Source: Mitsuokella multacida DSM 20544 (GTDB lineage Bacteria; Bacillota; Negativicutes; Selenomonadales; Selenomonadaceae). From it: a DNA stretch of 64,000 bases. The first letter of the stretch is position 1. Each line of letters opens with the position of its first letter. The position numbers and the translations under genes are program-made. Positions 1-7,875 of this stretch are shown piece after piece. Location of the stretch: contig NZ_GG697141.2 in assembly GCF_000155955.1 (NCBI RefSeq), positions 310,001 to 374,000 of the forward strand, in the 5' to 3' direction. Below the pieces are notes generated by a model, which saw nothing but the letters and a program-made list of their open reading frames with translations, ran no database searches and had not been told where the DNA came from.

Positions 1-443
1 AGCGCGTGAGCGGCGGCGAGGCCGCAGCCGACATCCGCGTCGAGGCCGCGAAGCTCCATGGCACGTCGTTTGGTGCAGAGATCATGCCGCGCCTCATCGA
101 CGAGATTCCGGTCATCGCCGTGGCGGCGCTTTTCGCCGAGGGCGACACGGTCATCACGGGTGCCGGCGAGCTGCGCGTCAAGGAGACGGACCGCCTGCAG
201 GCCATCACAGACGAATTCAACAAGCTCGCGCCGGGCTCTGTCGAGGCGAGCGAGGACGGTCTCGTCATCCACGGCGGCACGAAGGTGCAGTGTGCCAACT
301 GCTTCTCGTACGACGACCACCGCATGGCGATGTCGCTGGCCATCCTCGGCACGGCCGGCGAGGGCGTGGAGATTGAGCGCCCTGACTGTGTGAACATCTC
401 GTATCCGGCGTTCTACGGTACGCTCGCCCGCCTTCAGGCATGA
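1..443 (+). CDS. aroA: 3-phosphoshikimate 1-carboxyvinyltransferase (EPSP synthase), C-terminal part
   Basis: This is the 3' end of a gene that begins before the window; the frame is open from base 3. EPSP synthase joins shikimate-3-phosphate and phosphoenolpyruvate in the chorismate pathway. The visible third of the protein carries the family signatures KETDRLQA and SYDDHRMAMSLAI, which line the active site. It is followed 36 bases later by cmk, a common neighbour of aroA. The GTG at base 6 is internal and should not be taken as the start. Confidence 0.93.
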   Translation, partial: RVSGGEAAADIRVEAAKLHGTSFGAEIMPRLIDEIPVIAVAALFAEGDTVITGAGELRVKETDRLQAITDEFNKLAPGSVEASEDGLVIHGGTKVQCANCFSYDDHRMAMSLAILGTAGEGVEIERPDCVNISYPAFYGTLARLQA

Positions 444-479
444 GCTAGTACATATCAACTTGATTTGGGGGAATCTGTT

Positions 480-1136
480 TTGAAGAAACTCGTAGTAGCA
501 ATCGACGGGCCGGCCGGCGCCGGCAAGAGCACGGTGGCACAGCTGGCCGCCAAAGAGCTCGGCTATACGTACATCGACACGGGCGCCATGTACCGCGCCG
601 TCGCTTGGAAGGTCCTGCAGCAGGGCGGGGAAGTCACGGACGAGAAGATCCTCGCCGTCATCCCCGACATCGACGTGGACCTCTCGTACGAGAACGGCAA
701 GACGACCGTGCGCGTCGACGGGCAGGATGTGACGGGCGAGATCCGCACGCCAGAGGTCAGCCACATCGTCTCGCAGGTGGCGGCACTCGGCCCCGTGCGC
801 GAGAAGATGGTCGACCTGCAGCGCAAGATGGCAGAGCGCGGCGGCGTCCTCATGGACGGCCGCGATATCGCGACGAATGTGCTGCCGGGCGCCGACGTCA
901 AGATCTACCTGACGGCATCCATCGCGGAGCGCGCGAACCGCCGCTACAAGGAACTGCGCGAGAAGGGGCTCGCGGTGAACCTCGCCGACATCGAGCACGA
1001 CATCGCCGCGCGCGACAAGGCCGATATGGAGCGGGAGATCTCGCCGCTCGTCCAGGCAGAGGACGCGACGCTCCTAGACACGACGGGCATGACGATCCCC
1101 GAGGTCGTCGCGCGCATCATCGGAATGTGCAGGTGA
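480..1136 (+). CDS. cmk: Cytidylate kinase
   Basis: Phosphorylates CMP and dCMP in pyrimidine nucleotide recycling. About 218 residues, the usual bacterial length. The P-loop GPAGAGKS is near residues 10-17, followed by DTGAMYRA, MDGRDI and the lid motif RDKADMERE. I chose TTG at 480 because GGGGGAA lies 7-8 bases upstream and the family begins right at this point (MKKLVVAIDGPAG); the in-frame TTG at 465 overlaps that ribosome binding site. plsC starts five bases after the stop, so the two are co-transcribed. Confidence 0.95.
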   Translation: MKKLVVAIDGPAGAGKSTVAQLAAKELGYTYIDTGAMYRAVAWKVLQQGGEVTDEKILAVIPDIDVDLSYENGKTTVRVDGQDVTGEIRTPEVSHIVSQVAALGPVREKMVDLQRKMAERGGVLMDGRDIATNVLPGADVKIYLTASIAERANRRYKELREKGLAVNLADIEHDIAARDKADMEREISPLVQAEDATLLDTTGMTIPEVVARIIGMCR

Positions 1137-1140
1137 TACG

Positions 1141-1746
1141 ATGCTCTACACAATCCTTCGCATCATCTTTGCTATCTTCTTCCAGGTCCTGTTTCGCGCC
1201 AAGACGTACGGCAAGGAACATCTGCCCGCAGAAGGGCCGGTCATCCTCGCGGCCAACCACATGAGCAACTGGGACCCGCCGCTCCTCGCGACGTTCCTGC
1301 CGCGCCCCGTCTCGTACATGGCTAAGATCGAGCTCTTCGAGCATCCGATTTTCGGGGCGGCCATCCGCCGCTGCCACGCCTTCCCCGTGAAGCGCGGCGC
1401 GGCGGACCGCGGCGCCATCAAAGCGGCCATCAATGTGCTCAAGCAGGGCCGCGTGCTCGGCCTCTTCCCGGAGGGCACGCGCAGCAAGGACGGCAGGCTC
1501 CACAAGGCAGAGGCTGGCGTCGGCTTGCTCGCCGCGATGAGCGGCGCGCCCGTCGTGCCGGCCTGCATCGTCGGCACGGACCGCATCATGCAGCACGGCG
1601 GTTTCCTGCCGAAGCTCCGCATCATGTACGGCGAGCCGATGCACTTCACGGGCGACAAGCGCGACAAGGAGCAGCTGGCGGCCTTCTCGCAGGAAATCAT
1701 GGCACATATCGCGGCCATGCGGGAAGAAATTAAAAAAATTTCCTAA
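1141..1746 (+). CDS. plsC: 1-acyl-sn-glycerol-3-phosphate acyltransferase
   Basis: Adds the second acyl chain to lysophosphatidic acid in phospholipid synthesis, at the inner membrane. 201 residues. An N-terminal hydrophobic stretch (about residues 3-18) precedes the catalytic HX4D motif (NHMSNWDPP, H40 and D45); the substrate-binding FPEGTRSKDG follows near residue 110. It starts five bases after cmk, and cmk-plsC-ispH is a recurrent order in Clostridia and Negativicutes. The coding end is AT-rich and is followed by the promoter of ispH. Confidence 0.93.
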   Translation: MLYTILRIIFAIFFQVLFRAKTYGKEHLPAEGPVILAANHMSNWDPPLLATFLPRPVSYMAKIELFEHPIFGAAIRRCHAFPVKRGAADRGAIKAAINVLKQGRVLGLFPEGTRSKDGRLHKAEAGVGLLAAMSGAPVVPACIVGTDRIMQHGGFLPKLRIMYGEPMHFTGDKRDKEQLAAFSQEIMAHIAAMREEIKKIS

Positions 1747-1752
1747 AACCAT

Positions 1753-1781
1753 TTGCCTGACGCCTTGATGCATGATATACT
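1753..1781 (+). promoter_or_regulatory. Promoter for ispH-rpsA
   Basis: TTGCCT (1753-1758), a 17-base spacer and TATACT (1776-1781) form a good sigma-70-type promoter just after plsC. It allows ispH-rpsA to be expressed apart from the upstream genes. Seen in sequence; activity is inferred. Confidence 0.65.
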
Positions 1782-1847
1782 AGGCTATAGATTGTAAAAA
1801 AGCCTTTTGGGCGTCTTTGCAATAATATGATTTATGGTGGTAGATGT

Positions 1848-2675
1848 ATGGAAGTCATCTTAGCAGATTATCTTGGCTTTTGCTATGGCGTCAAGCGCGC
1901 CATCAAGATTGCCAGAGAGAATGCTTCTGCTGACGGGACTGCCTGTACGCTCGGCCCCATCATCCACAACCCGCAGATGGTTGACCGGCTGCGCCGCGAA
2001 GGCGTCGGTTCGGTAGACCGCCTCGAGGAGATGGAGAAGGGGACCGTCATCATCCGCTCGCACGGCGTGGGCCCCGCGGTCTACGACGAGGCGAAGGCGC
2101 GCGGCCTTGAGGTCGTGGACGCGACATGTCCGCACGTCAAGAAGGCGCAGCTCTCCGCCAAGGAGCTCGTGGATGAAGGGTACAGTGTGGTCATCATCGG
2201 AGAGAAGGAACATCCGGAGGTCAAGAGCATCTTTGAATGGTCTTCTGGAAAGGCACAGATCATCGAGACAGAGGATGAAGCAGAGGCCGTCGAGCCCTGC
2301 GGCAAACTCGGCATCGTGTGCCAGACGACGTTTTCCGGAGCGCGATTCCGTCAGATTGTCATGCGCCTTCTTGAGAAGTCGAGGGACATCAGGATCCTGC
2401 GAACCATCTGTACGGCGACAGATCAGCGACAGGCCGCTGCCATAGATCTTGCCAGCAAGGTTGACCTCATGTTGGTCATCGGCGGCAAGAACAGTGCCAA
2501 CACGACAAGGCTCGCACAGCTTTGTTCCGAGAAGTGCCTGACTTACCACATCGAGACTGCGGCAGAGCTGCAGGACGAGTGGTTTGACAAAATAAAAAAA
2601 ATTGGTATTACAGCTGGTGCTTCTACACCGGACTGGATTATCAAGGAGGTATATAAAAAGTGTCAGAACAGATGA
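1848..2675 (+). CDS. ispH: 4-hydroxy-3-methylbut-2-enyl diphosphate reductase
   Basis: Last enzyme of the MEP isoprenoid pathway: it reduces HMBPP to IPP and DMAPP with an iron-sulfur cluster. About 275 residues. The three cluster cysteines are in GFCYGVKRA (C12), DATCPHVKKAQ and RTICTATDQRQ; substrate-binding IIHNPQ, RSHGVG and KEHPEVKS are also present. ATG 1848 is chosen because GGTGG sits 7 bases upstream and the family starts here; the in-frame ATG at 1827 would add seven unsupported residues. The 3' end overlaps rpsA by 16 bases, so translation may be coupled. Confidence 0.95.
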   Translation: MEVILADYLGFCYGVKRAIKIARENASADGTACTLGPIIHNPQMVDRLRREGVGSVDRLEEMEKGTVIIRSHGVGPAVYDEAKARGLEVVDATCPHVKKAQLSAKELVDEGYSVVIIGEKEHPEVKSIFEWSSGKAQIIETEDEAEAVEPCGKLGIVCQTTFSGARFRQIVMRLLEKSRDIRILRTICTATDQRQAAAIDLASKVDLMLVIGGKNSANTTRLAQLCSEKCLTYHIETAAELQDEWFDKIKKIGITAGASTPDWIIKEVYKKCQNR

Positions 2676-3721
2676 ACATGGAAGAGTTATTAGCACAGGA
2701 GTCCCTGCCGGATATCCAGGAGCGCACCACTGTAAAAGGTAAGGTCATCCAGGTAAACCGCGACGAGGCTTATGTCGATATTGGATACAAGCAGGAGATC
2801 GCAATCCCGAAGCGCGAGCTGGCTTACCCGGCTCCGGAGTCCGCTGAAGATGTCGTCAAAGTCGGCGATGTCATCGACGTCTACGTTGTTTCCCTCGGCG
2901 GCGACAACGGCGGCATCCTCTCCAAGGTAAAAGCTGACCGCATGGTCGCTTGGACGGAGATGGAGAAGAAGAAGGAAGCTGGCGAGACGGTCCAGGCTCA
3001 CATCACGCAGGTTGTCAAGGGCGGCCTCGTTGCCTCCGTCGAGGGTCTGCGCGGCTTCATCCCGGCATCCCAGATGGAACTCCACTTCGTCAAGGATCTC
3101 TCCATCTATGTCGGCCAGACGGTCGAGGCTGAGATCATTGAGATCGATGTCCACAAGCAGCGCCTCGTTCTTTCCCGCCGTTCGCTCCTCGAAGCTGAGC
3201 GCGCTAAGAAGGAAGAGGAAGTCTTCTCCACGCTCGAAGCTGGCCAGACGGTTCGCGGCACGGTCAAGCGCCTCGTCGACTACGGTGCATTCATCGATAT
3301 CGGCGGCGTAGACGGCCTCGCACACATCTCGGACCTCGCTTGGCACCGCGTCAAGCATCCGTCGGATGTTCTCGAAGTTGGCCAGGAGCTCGACGTCTAT
3401 GTCAAGAGCGTTGACCCGGAGAACAAGCGTATCTCGCTGTCCGTCAAGGATACGATGCGTGATCCGTGGTATGATTCCGCTGAGAAGTACAGCGAAGGCC
3501 AGATCATCGAAGGCAAAGTCATCAAGCTGACGGACTTCGGTGCATTCATGGAAATCGAGCCGGGCTTCGATGGCCTGATCCCGATGGGCGAGCTCGCTGA
3601 CAAGCGCATCGAGCGCGCTGACGAAGCCGTACATGTCGGCGATATCGTCCGCGTCAAGATCCTTCGCATCGACACGAAGCGCAAACGCATCTCGCTGTCC
3701 ATCACGAAGGCTCGCGACTGA
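2660..3721 (+). CDS. rpsA: 30S ribosomal protein S1 homologue with four S1 domains
   Basis: RNA-binding protein that helps load mRNA on the ribosome. 353 residues, with four S1 repeats at about 20-95, 106-172, 193-262 and 278-349; the last two are the most canonical (YGAFIDIGGVDGLAH, FGAFMEIEPGFDGLIP). It is shorter than the six-domain proteobacterial S1, matching the Firmicutes type. GTG 2660 is chosen because AAGGAGG ends 10 bases before it; ATG 2672, which overlaps the ispH stop as ATGA, would be 22 bases away. A terminator follows at 3755. Codon use is strongly biased, as in highly expressed genes. Confidence 0.93.
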   Translation: MSEQMNMEELLAQESLPDIQERTTVKGKVIQVNRDEAYVDIGYKQEIAIPKRELAYPAPESAEDVVKVGDVIDVYVVSLGGDNGGILSKVKADRMVAWTEMEKKKEAGETVQAHITQVVKGGLVASVEGLRGFIPASQMELHFVKDLSIYVGQTVEAEIIEIDVHKQRLVLSRRSLLEAERAKKEEEVFSTLEAGQTVRGTVKRLVDYGAFIDIGGVDGLAHISDLAWHRVKHPSDVLEVGQELDVYVKSVDPENKRISLSVKDTMRDPWYDSAEKYSEGQIIEGKVIKLTDFGAFMEIEPGFDGLIPMGELADKRIERADEAVHVGDIVRVKILRIDTKRKRISLSITKARD

Positions 3722-3754
3722 GACCTGCGTCTAAAATAAGATAAGACATTCTGA

Positions 3755-3786
3755 GGAGTGATGATTTTATGCATCACTCCTTTGTT
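3755..3786 (+). terminator. Terminator after rpsA
   Basis: Perfect 9-bp stem GGAGTGATG/CATCACTCC with an 8-base loop, followed by a T-rich stretch. It ends the ispH-rpsA transcript. The in-frame ATG at 3758 lies inside this stem, so it is unlikely to be the start of the next gene. Confidence 0.8.
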
Positions 3787-3808
3787 TGTAGTGCAAGAGA
3801 GTAAGAAT

Positions 3809-5215
3809 ATGAGCAAATACTATCCAGGTATCATCCTGCGCGTCTATCCGGGCAGCTTGGCAGAAGAACTGGAGCTCGTGCCGGGCGACAAGATCCTTGA
3901 AATCAACGGGCAGGGACTCCGCGACATCATCGACCTGAGCTTTGCCATGGCCGACGAGGAGATCGACATGCTCGTCGAGCACGCCGACGGCGAGCAGGAG
4001 ATGATCTCGTTCGAGAAGGAGATCGATGAGGAGCTCGGCGTCGAGTTCGAGTCGGCCGTCTTCGATGGCATCCGCAACTGTGCGAATCACTGCTACTTCT
4101 GCTTCGTCGACATGATCGCGCCGAACATGCGCCAGAGCCTCTCCATCAAGGACGACGACTACCGCCTGTCCTTCCTCTACGGCAACTTCGTCACGATGAC
4201 GAACATGGGGCCGAACGACTTCCGGCGCATCAAGCAGTTCCACCTGTCGCCGCTCTTCGTCTCGGTGCAGTGCATGAATCCGGAACTGCGCGCACAGATG
4301 CTGCGCTGCCCCGGCGCGGCAAAGATCGCGGAGCAGCTCGACAACCTCGAGGCGGCCGGCGCCGATTACCACACACAGGTCGTGCTCTGCGCCGGTCTCA
4401 ACGACGGCGCGGAGCTCGAACGCACGATCCGCGAGGTCGTCGCGCGGCGGCCGCACGCCCTGTCGCTGGCCATCGTGCCCGTAGGCATCACGAAGTACCG
4501 CACGGACCCCTTCCCCTTGCACCAGTTCGATGCGGAGGGGGCCGCGCGCGTCATCGACGAGGTCGAAAAGTGGCAGAAGAAGATACAAGAGGAGGGGCGC
4601 ACCTTCATCTACCTCGGCGATGAGTTCTACTTCCTCGCCGGGCGCCCCGTGCCGCCGACTTCGTTCTACGATGGCTTCCCGCAGCTCGACAACGGCATTG
4701 GCCTCACGCGCAATTTCATCAACGACTGGGAGAAAGAGTCCGAAGCGCACGGGGAGACTGCGCCGTATGAGGCGCCCGTCTATCTCGACGTCGTCACGGG
4801 CACGGCCGTTGCGCCCGTCATGCAGGAGCTCGCAGAGAAGGCCGAGGCCGAGCAGCCGAACCTTCACGTGCGCATCGTGCCGGTCGAGAACAAGCACTTC
4901 GGCACGACGGTCAACGTCTCCGGCCTGCTGACGGCGCACGACATCATCGAGCAGCTCAAGGCGCTCTCGGGACCACGCTCGGGCATCCTCATACCGGAGC
5001 CCGCACTGCGCTCGGGCGAGGACATCTTCCTCGACGATGTGAGCCTCACGGCTATGCGCGAAGAATTCCCCGCGAGCCGCATCGAGCCCGTGCAGACGGG
5101 GGGCGACTACTACCGCGCCTTGCTGGACTGGCCGCACTACGCGAAGCGCCGCGCGGGTGAGACGTCCTACATGTGGCAGAGCAACGCGGGCTATACGAAG
5201 AACATCCAGTACTGA
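3809..5215 (+). CDS. DUF512 protein: PDZ domain plus radical-SAM-like Fe-S domain
   Basis: Belongs to the conserved DUF512 family, whose biochemical role is not established. The N-terminal 70 residues form a PDZ-like domain (IILRVYPGSLAEELELVPGD). A cysteine triplet in the CX3CX2C pattern of radical SAM enzymes follows (NCANHCYFCF, about C91, C95, C98), then the DUF512 C-terminal region. I start at ATG 3809 (MSKYYPG), giving 468 residues, because the longer reading frame begins inside the rpsA terminator. The upstream GAGAG is only a weak ribosome binding site. der follows 36 bases after the stop; this pairing recurs in Firmicutes and hints at a role near translation or the envelope. Confidence 0.85.
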   Translation: MSKYYPGIILRVYPGSLAEELELVPGDKILEINGQGLRDIIDLSFAMADEEIDMLVEHADGEQEMISFEKEIDEELGVEFESAVFDGIRNCANHCYFCFVDMIAPNMRQSLSIKDDDYRLSFLYGNFVTMTNMGPNDFRRIKQFHLSPLFVSVQCMNPELRAQMLRCPGAAKIAEQLDNLEAAGADYHTQVVLCAGLNDGAELERTIREVVARRPHALSLAIVPVGITKYRTDPFPLHQFDAEGAARVIDEVEKWQKKIQEEGRTFIYLGDEFYFLAGRPVPPTSFYDGFPQLDNGIGLTRNFINDWEKESEAHGETAPYEAPVYLDVVTGTAVAPVMQELAEKAEAEQPNLHVRIVPVENKHFGTTVNVSGLLTAHDIIEQLKALSGPRSGILIPEPALRSGEDIFLDDVSLTAMREEFPASRIEPVQTGGDYYRALLDWPHYAKRRAGETSYMWQSNAGYTKNIQY

Positions 5216-5251
5216 TTTTGACTTTGATTTTATATAGAAAGAGGGATGAAT

Positions 5252-6583
5252 ATGAGCAAACCAATCGTGGCGATTGTCGGCCGTCCGAATGTCGGCAAGT
5301 CCACGCTCTTCAATCAGATCGGCAAGAAGCGCGTCTCCATCGTCGACGACATGCCGGGCGTCACGCGCGACCGCATCTACCTCGACGCGGAGTGGCTCAA
5401 CCAGCACTTCACGATGATCGACACCGGCGGCATCGAGTTTGATGAGAGCAACCACATCCTCAAGTCGATGCGCCAGCAGGCACAGCTGGCCATGGACGAG
5501 GCAGACGTCATCCTGTTCCTCGTCGACGGCCGCTCCGGCCTGACGACGGCAGACGAGGAGGTCGCGCGCCTGCTGCGCAGCACGAAGAAGCCTGTGATCC
5601 TCGCGGTCAACAAGATCGACAGCCCGCAGCGCGCGATGGACGTCTACGAGTTCTACAACCTGGGCCTCGGCGACCCGATCCCCATCTCGGCTTCGAACGC
5701 CATGAACCTCGGCGACCTGCTCGATGCAATCGTCGCGGCCTTCCCGAAGAAGGAGGAAGAGGTCAAGGATGAGGATGAGATCAGCATCGCCGTCATCGGC
5801 CGCCCGAATGTCGGCAAGTCCTCCATCGTCAATGCAATCCTCGGCGAGGAGCGCGTCATCGTCAGCGATGTGCCGGGCACAACGCGCGATGCCATCGACA
5901 CGCACTTCACGAAGGACGGCACGAAGTTCACGCTGATCGACACGGCGGGCATGCGCCGCCGCGGCAAGATCGACGAGCCGGTCGAGCGCTACAGCGTCAT
6001 GCGCTCGCTGCGCGCCATCGACCGCGCCGACGTCGTGCTCATGATGATCAACGCCTTCGAGGGCATCACGGAGCAGGACAAGAAGATCGCAGGTTACGCC
6101 CACGAGTCGGGCAAGGGCGTTGTCATCGTCGTCAACAAGTGGGATATCTATCCGGACAAGGACGACAAGTCGACGCTGCGCTTTACTGACGAACTGCGCG
6201 ACAAGCTCGGCTTCCTGCAGTATGCGCCGGTGCTCTACACGTCGGCACTGACGGGTCAGCGCGTCGCGCGCGTGACGGACCTCGTGCGCTACGTGGCCGA
6301 GCAGCAGGCCATGCGCATCAAGACGAGCGTCCTCAACGAGCTCATCCGCGATGCCGTCTCAGTCAATCCGCCGCCGATGCACCGCGGCCGCCAGCTCAAG
6401 ATCCTCTTCATGACGCAGACGGACATCTGCCCGCCGAAGTTCATCATCTTCGTCAACGACCCGGAGCTCATGCACTTCTCGTACCTGCGCTTCATCGAGA
6501 ACCGCCTGCGCGAGCAGTTCGGCTTTGAGGGAACGCCGCTGCGCCTCATCGTGCGCGCGCGCAAAGAGGAGGAAGATTACTGA
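5252..6583 (+). CDS. der: Ribosome biogenesis GTPase Der (EngA)
   Basis: Double GTPase needed for 50S ribosome assembly. Two G domains, each with GRPNVGKS (about residues 9-16 and 184-191), DTGG or DTAG switch motifs and NKID/NKWD base-recognition motifs, are followed by the KH-like C-terminal domain. 443 residues, normal length. AAAGAGGG fits ATG 5252 (7 bases away) better than the in-frame ATG 5246, which it touches. The stop codon overlaps the plsY start (TGATG). Confidence 0.96.
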   Translation: MSKPIVAIVGRPNVGKSTLFNQIGKKRVSIVDDMPGVTRDRIYLDAEWLNQHFTMIDTGGIEFDESNHILKSMRQQAQLAMDEADVILFLVDGRSGLTTADEEVARLLRSTKKPVILAVNKIDSPQRAMDVYEFYNLGLGDPIPISASNAMNLGDLLDAIVAAFPKKEEEVKDEDEISIAVIGRPNVGKSSIVNAILGEERVIVSDVPGTTRDAIDTHFTKDGTKFTLIDTAGMRRRGKIDEPVERYSVMRSLRAIDRADVVLMMINAFEGITEQDKKIAGYAHESGKGVVIVVNKWDIYPDKDDKSTLRFTDELRDKLGFLQYAPVLYTSALTGQRVARVTDLVRYVAEQQAMRIKTSVLNELIRDAVSVNPPPMHRGRQLKILFMTQTDICPPKFIIFVNDPELMHFSYLRFIENRLREQFGFEGTPLRLIVRARKEEEDY

Positions 6584-7182
6584 TGGCATCGGTCCTCCTC
6601 GTCTGCCTCGCAAGCTACCTGCTGGGCTCCATCCCGAACGGCCTCGTCTTCGGCAAGCTGCTCTGGCACGTCGACCTGCGCGAATACGGCAGTCACAACA
6701 TCGGTGCGACGAATGCCTGGCGCACGCTCGGCAAGGGCCCGGGCTTCCTGATCTTTCTGCTTGACTTCCTCAAGGGCGCGCTGAGCGTCGGCCTGGCAGA
6801 GGTCTTCACCGCTTCGCCGCTCATCATGGTCATCGCGGGCATCCTGGCCATCGTCGGCCATTCGTGCTCGCTCTTCCTGCACTTCAAGGGCGGCAAGGGC
6901 GTGGCGACCGGCCTCGGCGTCATCGCGATGCTCATGCCAGTGCCGAGCCTCATCGTCTTCCTCGTCTGGCTCGTCATCGTCATGATCACGAAGTACGTCT
7001 CGCTCGGCTCGTGTATCGCGGCGGCACTCGTGCCCGTCCTCGCGTACGTCTGGGGCTATCCGACGCCTTACGTCATCTTCGGCGTACTCGCGGCGGCCTT
7101 TATCATCATCCGCCACAAGTCCAACATCGTCCGTCTCATGAACGGTACCGAGAACAAGATACACGCCGGCCACCGCGATTGA
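6583..7182 (+). CDS. plsY: Glycerol-3-phosphate acyltransferase PlsY
   Basis: Transfers the acyl group from acyl-phosphate to glycerol-3-phosphate, the first step of membrane phospholipid synthesis. 199 residues with several membrane segments and the three conserved PlsY motifs: GSIPNG, GSHNIGATNAWR and the glycine-rich HFKGGKGVATGLG. The start shares a base with the der stop, so translation is probably coupled. Together with plsC at 1141 it gives two successive acylation steps in this region. A terminator follows. Confidence 0.95.
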   Translation: MASVLLVCLASYLLGSIPNGLVFGKLLWHVDLREYGSHNIGATNAWRTLGKGPGFLIFLLDFLKGALSVGLAEVFTASPLIMVIAGILAIVGHSCSLFLHFKGGKGVATGLGVIAMLMPVPSLIVFLVWLVIVMITKYVSLGSCIAAALVPVLAYVWGYPTPYVIFGVLAAAFIIIRHKSNIVRLMNGTENKIHAGHRD

Positions 7183-7230
7183 GTGACAAAGTGTCATGTG
7201 TCCGTATCCGGTTTTACTACGAATGTTTGC

Positions 7231-7257
7231 AGCCTGCAGATGCAGGCTTGTTTTTTT
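7231..7257 (+). terminator. Terminator after plsY
   Basis: Stem AGCCTGC/GCAGGCT with loop AGAT, followed by TGTTTTTTT. It closes the DUF512-der-plsY transcript. Confidence 0.85.
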
Positions 7258-7339
7258 ACGCTTTTTGGGTATCGTGCTGTGAGAAAGTTAACATTTTGTG
7301 AAATCCATCCTTAGGATTTGGACAAAATCGGAAATTCCA

Positions 7340-7369
7340 TTGGCATTTGTGCACATCTTATGGTATACT
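7340..7369 (+). promoter_or_regulatory. Promoter for the ACT-hom-thrB operon
   Basis: TTGGCA (7340-7345), an 18-base spacer and TATACT (7364-7369), about 40 bases before the first start codon. A good sigma-70 match. Confidence 0.7.
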
Positions 7370-7410
7370 ATCCTTTGTCAAAAGAATAGTATCCATTGGA
7401 GGCGTAATAT

Positions 7411-7857
7411 ATGAACAACGATAAAAGCGGATTCTTCCTCGTCCGCGAGGAAATCCTTCCAGAGGCAATCAAGAAGACCATCCGCGTCAAGGAGATGCTC
7501 AAGCGCGGCGATGCGCGCACGATCAACGAGGCCGTTGAGAAGATGGAGCTCTCGCGCAGTGCCTATTACAAGTACAAGGACTATGTCTTCCCGTTCTACG
7601 AGGCAAGCCAGAACAAGATCGTCACGCTGACCTTGCTGCTTGAGCACAAGAAGGGCGTGCTCTCGAGCGTGCTCAACACGATCTCGGCCGATTCGGGCAG
7701 CGTCATGACAATCAACCAGGGCATCCCCCTGCAGGGCGTCGCGAATGCCACGGTCTCCATCGAGACGGCGAACCTCTCAGTCGACCTCGAGGCCCTGCTC
7801 GACAAGCTCCGCATGGTCGACGGCGTCAAGCGCCTCGAAGTTCTCGGTCAGTCCTAA
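7411..7857 (+). CDS. ACT domain protein, UPF0735/PheB family
   Basis: Small regulatory-type protein of 148 residues. The N-terminal half resembles a helix-turn-helix (DARTINEAVEKMELSRSAYY), and the C-terminal half (about 70-145) is an ACT domain of the kind that binds amino acids. The family is often annotated as PheB but has no catalytic role demonstrated from sequence. It is first in an operon with hom and thrB, 18 bases ahead of hom, which suggests it senses or tunes flux through the threonine branch; that is inference. GGAGGCG precedes the start. Confidence 0.85.
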   Translation: MNNDKSGFFLVREEILPEAIKKTIRVKEMLKRGDARTINEAVEKMELSRSAYYKYKDYVFPFYEASQNKIVTLTLLLEHKKGVLSSVLNTISADSGSVMTINQGIPLQGVANATVSIETANLSVDLEALLDKLRMVDGVKRLEVLGQS

Positions 7858-7875
7858 GGAAAGAAGGTGTGTCGG

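Noticed and set aside
3767-6103. Very long open frame on the minus strand opposite the DUF512 gene and der
   Set aside because: It has the composition of a codon-bias shadow (runs of D, R, E, V and L), no ribosome binding site and no recognisable domain. Both + strand genes it covers are certain.
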